From assembly GCF_000524195.1 (NCBI RefSeq), contig NW_020170394.1, forward strand, positions 514,333-578,332: a stretch of 64,000 bases of DNA. The letters are read 5' to 3'. The position numbers and the translations under genes are program-made. The notes beneath the pieces were generated by a model. It was not told the origin of the DNA. It worked only from the letters and a program-made list of their open reading frames with translations, and did no database searches. Positions 60,238 to 64,000 of the stretch are shown here, piece by piece (the stretch's first letter is position 1; each line of letters opens with the position of its first letter). The DNA comes from Echinococcus granulosus (taxonomy: Eukaryota > Platyhelminthes > Cestoda > Cyclophyllidea > Taeniidae).

Positions 60238-60702
60238 CTAATGCTTATATATTATACCCAAGTATCATGTCTTATTTCACCTTTAGAGAAGTGTCGAGGA
60301 GCCACAATAGTCGCATAGTGACTTTAAACAGAGTTTAAAGCACATATCTTATAGCAGTTAAAATCATTATTTGGAGAACCTGATGCGTAAATTTGTCTTA
60401 ATCATTATCAAATTGCATGTTAGACGTCGATAAAAGTCTTCGAAATTTTTGTAGTTTCTAAATAAGGTTTGGTTCCACTCCTTGCATTACACTATTGCTT
60501 GATTCTACTTAGTGGCAATTTGTCATATGGATAGGTTGATTTATTTGCTCAATAAGCCAGCACATCAGCTAATTAGTTTGTGCCAACCAAAAGGCGGAAC
60601 AAATATTATAATGCACCTTTATATAAAGGGTGAATAAACAGCTACTTGATAGCATTCCCCCTTAACCTGCGAGACCACAGTTTTACTTGTGCAGGACCGA
60701 GA

Positions 60703-61786
60703 ATGAGGTGGATTCCTCTAGAGTCAAATCCCGATGTTATGAACAATGTAGTATCCTATTTCATTTTATCTATTAGTTTATTCGTGAGTTGGGTGTCAAA
60801 GAACCCATGCGTTTTGTGGATGTATTCGGTACAGACCCGGATATGCAGGCTCTTGTTCCAGGCCCCATCTTATCGCTATTGCTACTCTATCCCCTTACTG
60901 AAAATGCAAAAAAGAATTTGATTGGAATTATTTCAATGGACGAAAAATGCTTTTTTATGAAACAAACTATATCTAATGCTTGTGGAACGGTTGCAATTCT
61001 TCATGCACTTGCAAACAATGCGAGTGCGTTGGATTTGAATTGTAAGTTGTCTTCTTCCTCAAAGTTTTGAAGCCTAACGCCTGCGTGTCACATGCTCTCT
61101 TACTACCTTCATGTCTGGGTCAACTTCAACAGTATTTTGTGCAAATTGAATCCTTGTATAACTGGGTTGCACAAAGTGAATATACTAGCAAAATTTTGTA
61201 ATTAACTCACTGGTTGTATAGAATGGAAGCGACTGTCTTGCTAAAGTATTTTACTTAGTAGGACTTAAATCTTATAGCCCTTCCATGGCTACGAAAATTC
61301 CTGGAGAAGGCACATAACAGCACTCCTAAGGAGCGCGCAGAAATCTTAGAGAATGAAGAGGAACTAAGCCAAGTTCATGAAAATTGTGCGCACCAAGGTC
61401 AAACAGAGGTGAGCACGTTTTCTTGTTGACCGTCTTAGGCTCCCGACCCGAGCTCTCAAATCGATTTGCACTTTATCGCGTTTGTGAATTCTAATGGTCA
61501 TCTCATTGAACTTGGCAAGTCTTGTTTAATTATGTTAAATTCCCCATTGTGCCTCTTTCTGTTCTCACTTTTGTTATTCTTGAGTTTCCCTGGTTCGACC
61601 TCATTTAAGTAAGATATTCACTTCTTATGAATTGCAGATGGACGTCGCGAAGGCCCAGTGTTACATGGGAAAACTTCTCCTGATACATTCCTTGCCGACG
61701 CTTGCAAAGTTGTAGACCAATTCATGCAGCGGGATCCAGATAACGTCAATTTCAGCCTCATGGCTTTAACCAATGCTGATGCCTAA
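60703..61786 (+). CDS. UCHL3: Ubiquitin carboxyl-terminal hydrolase, UCHL1/UCHL3 type (peptidase C12)
   Basis: A cysteine protease that releases small adducts from the ubiquitin C terminus. Exons 60703-60747, 60777-61041, 61278-61408, 61439-61514 and 61638-61786; 221 aa (UCHL1 223, UCHL3 230). Motifs: MRWIPLESNPDVMNN, RFVDVFGTDPDMQALVPGP, then FMKQTISNACGTVAILHALA with oxyanion Gln78 and nucleophile Cys84. His158 is in IDLHFIAFV and Asp173 in ELDG; the 15-residue His-Asp spacing equals that of the human enzymes. All catalytic residues are present, so the enzyme should be active. Introns 1 and 3 are 29 and 30 nt. Intron 4 has a GC donor and splits the Asp173 codon. An acceptor-like AG lies 8 nt before the ATG. 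Confidence 0.97.
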
Positions 61787-62389
61787 TTGTTTAACCGTTT
61801 AGCTTGAGAACTTTACTATTGGACCAAAATGTCTTCCTCAAATGGTTAATCAAAATTTTTTTTTCTGTCTTGAAATAACTCAGTTCTGTTCGCTGACCCT
61901 TTTTAAGTTTGCTTATTGATATCCCTTTTTGTATGTAACTAAGATGATAAGGTCTTCTGGTTCTCCTATTGTGCTCTTTTATTTGATATATTAAACTTCA
62001 TCATGCAGTGTAATCTTGTTAATAAGATCCGGATTTACACTGTCGGGATTTCAGATACTGTAAAAGCCGCCATCTGGTTGTCGAGAATATCCACCATTGG
62101 TTTCCTGTAGATGGACGCCGGCTGAAATAAATCGAAAAAATTGTTTTTAGTTTGGTTTTTAGCGGTTTGTTACAAGTGTAGAAGTGTCTCCCACTGTCTA
62201 TCTAGTCAGCATTAGTGCAAGTTTTGTTAATATAAAACTATGGCCATGTGCCTACTTTAACAGTATGCAAATTCCAGAACTTACTTATTGAATTGTCATT
62301 TTTCAACGGGTGGTTTTTGTAGGGGCATTGCCAGTGAATGAATGGTTTGTACGGAGGTGGTTTTGGGATTCTGGCATCGAGAACGCGAT
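61787..62389. other. UCHL 3' UTR and spacer
   Basis: Contains AATAAA at 62126-62131, 340 nt after the UCHL stop, a plausible poly(A) signal. The sequence just before it is mostly open but resembles no family. Beyond it, up to the unrecognised minus-strand gene, nothing is recognised. Confidence 0.45.
62126..62131 (+). terminator. Candidate poly(A) signal of UCHL
   Basis: A canonical AATAAA followed closely by an A-run, on the coding strand downstream of UCHL and before the next gene. Confidence 0.45.
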
Positions 62390-62774
62390 TCAGAAGAATA
62401 CGACTGGAATACAAAGTGTGGGCAATCGCATGCCACTTTCGAAGTGACCTCTAATGCTTTGGGAATATTCCTGTGACTCACCCGTGTCCTTTTATGCAGG
62501 TTTCCGGTTGTGTTGCAGCGTGAACGTTGTCCTTGTTCCAATCTCTGTGATGGTTGTAGGTGGATCTGAGTTTTCGTTCAAGAAGATCGGTAGGTGCCTC
62601 GCAATCGTGGAAAGAATTCTTTGGATAATTACTGTAACTACTTAGCTGACTTACCTTGTATCGGGTGGATTCCAGTGTGTGAGTGTAGGCCAAACGGTCG
62701 AAAGATGGCTCCTTAAAGACAGGTTTTCTGGGATTGAGCGGCGATCTGCAAAAGTTGCAGTATTGCTGCTGCAT
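62390..62774 (-). CDS. Small unrecognised protein, two exons
   Basis: Model of 117 aa: exon 1 62774-62482 starting MQQQYCNFCRSPLNPRKPV, a 31-nt intron with GTGAGT donor and TTAG acceptor, exon 2 62450-62390 ending in TGA. The 97-codon first exon has a protein-like composition (SFDRLAYTHTLESTRYK, NHHRDWNKDNVH), and the intron is the size of others confirmed here. A CxxC pair (CNFC) is near the N terminus. The WN...GHxFES pattern faintly recalls small axonemal proteins such as CFAP68, too weak to name it. A donor at about 62654 inside exon 1 is an alternative splice site. Confidence 0.5.
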
Positions 62775-62811
62775 GATCCCTTTTCTGCGCTGATCTTTTC
62801 ACCTTTTGCAG

Positions 62812-63242
62812 CCACGTGCTATCGATCTATGCGATCTCACCAACCCTGAAGTTGAGACGTCAAACACTCGATGGTCGCGAGGTGAATAGTTCTTTCTATG
62901 GTTTCACAAATTTACCCAACTTTTCTCAAGACATGGACGAGTTTATTTTGGGAATCATCAAGCTGTGAGTGAGGTGGTAAGCTTAATTTTCATGATTGAT
63001 CTGCAAAAATCTATCAGTTTGCCTTAATACTTACCATCCGTTAAATATGTAGATTGTGCTTTACATCCACTTTTCGCTAATAAAATCTTCAAAGTGCATC
63101 ATCCCATCTTGCCTACTATTGTGGAAATTAATGTTGTGATAAACTTATCGTTTAATTGAACGTCTCCGGCTATCACTTTTAATGATGTTTCAGGGCCATT
63201 GCAAATTATTACTCTCAATTGATGACACCAATGAGAAAATAA
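62812..63242 (+). CDS. Unrecognised plus-strand gene, 3' exons only
   Basis: Three linked exons with consistent phases and good splice sites: 62812-62881 (encodes AIDLCDLTNPEVETSNTRW), 62931-62964 (MDEFILGIIK) and 63194-63242 (AIANYYSQLMTPMRK, then stop). The first intron is 49 nt. The 5' end was not found; upstream exons would have to lie in or beyond the oppositely oriented gene at 62390-62774. The exon at 63588-63639 could belong to another isoform. No family recognised. Confidence 0.45.
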
Positions 63243-63587
63243 TAAGCCGGTAAGAGATCAGAAATGTCTGGAAGCGAAGAATCAGGTGGAGAATTTTGGG
63301 GAAAAGTGGCTTAAATCGAAATACAGTGCTTGACTTTAAAAGTCTGCAAACATTTAACTGGCTTAGATATTTGCAAAGGTGGTTTCACACCCATTTTAGG
63401 AATTTGGTAACCGCCTTTGTTTAAGGCTCAATCGATCAGGTCAGAGGCTGCTGTTGCATTTTGCATCATCTCACATTCATGGGTCATAACACCATTGATG
63501 CCGTTTCATAGAGGAATTATCCAAATGCTAATCACACTTAACCCGTTTTCAATGTGTGGTCTTGGGATTGCTAACATGTCTCTTTAG

Positions 63588-63639
63588 TCCGGTAGCGATG
63601 ATACCGAGCTGAAGACCAAGCTTTGGCAAACAGCCAACG
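63588..63639 (+). other. Isolated plus-strand exon candidate near the right edge
   Basis: An acceptor (TCTTTAG) followed by an open stretch encoding SGSDDTELKTKLWQTAN and a donor after AACG. The composition looks coding, but partners were not found within the window; the rest of the gene probably lies to the right. The remaining sequence to 64000 shows nothing recognisable. Confidence 0.35.
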
Positions 63640-64000
63640 GTATTTGATTCAGTTCACCAAACATAGCTTGGTTAGCACTGCTTTGACCTACCTGCGTTGC
63701 GGCATGAAGTCCGATTGTCATGGTGTCGATTTTATCAGACGGAAAGAAAATCCAAGTTCATCAATGGCGAAAGGTTTTCTTAAGGAGATAGTAGGCTGTA
63801 GCTAAAGAAAACGAATCGGCCCATACCAGAAACGATTGTTACTGTTTTGATGCCGTGCACCAATTTCTCATGTGCGTTCGTACTGGCCAAGGTTTGTGTC
63901 AACTAATCAGATAAGTTTATTAGCAAAAACGAGAATTCGCAATTGATAAGTTAATCTCGCCGTAGTTCTGAGAAATTCATTAATCTGATGGACTTTTTAG

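Larger units (their letters stand above)
58224..60702. other. Spacer between PIG-C and UCHL, with assembly gap and repeat
   Basis: AT-rich spacer containing the 100-N gap at 59639-59738 and repeat copy B at 60130-60237. Open frames flanking the gap on both strands look protein-like over short stretches but could not be tied to any family. The gap may hide repeat sequence. Confidence 0.4.

Noticed and set aside
62101..62131. A second copy of the UCHL last-exon start (ATGGACGCCGG after TGTAG)
   Set aside because: The match to the true exon start covers only about ten bases and is followed by an immediate stop; probably coincidence in the 3' UTR.

Overview
The window is eukaryotic: AT-rich spacers, multi-exon genes with GT-AG introns, and metazoan families throughout. 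The exceptionally small introns (many 29-39 nt), probable spliced-leader-type gene junctions and gene content point to a parasitic flatworm, more likely a cestode than a trematode. This is inference; no search was run. Gene models come from reading both strands, joining exons whose phases match, and comparing with remembered family sequences.

Layout. 1-5,976 (-): exostosin-1, with its 3' end beyond the left edge. 8,069-29,059 (-): three bZIP transcription-factor paralogs in tandem, at 8.1-14.5, 18.3-23.5 and 26.4-29.1 kb, each with the whole bZIP domain in the last exon. The first two have a tiny 5' coding exon next to a GC-rich promoter-like island and a multi-kilobase first intron. 29-35 kb: long gene-poor AT-rich spacer. 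35,129-43,043 (-): anoctamin, myotrophin and cysteine-string protein DNAJC5, all co-oriented; myotrophin and anoctamin are only 116 nt apart. 43,750-51,913 (+): glycogen synthase, 12 exons, divergent from DNAJC5. 51.9-56.7 kb: spacer with a copy of a dispersed repeat. 56,714-58,223 (+): PIG-C. 58.2-60.7 kb: spacer with a 100-N assembly gap and a second repeat copy. 60,703-61,786 (+): UCHL ubiquitin hydrolase. 62,390-63,639: two small unrecognised gene models in opposite orientations plus one isolated exon near the right edge.

How the genes relate. Most are housekeeping genes: heparan sulfate polymerisation, GPI anchor synthesis, glycogen storage, synaptic chaperoning, membrane lipid/ion transport and ubiquitin recycling. 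The features that stand out are the bZIP cluster, the myotrophin-anoctamin pair that looks like a trans-spliced operon, the ultra-short intron class, two GC-AG introns confirmed by homology, and a three-copy interspersed repeat.
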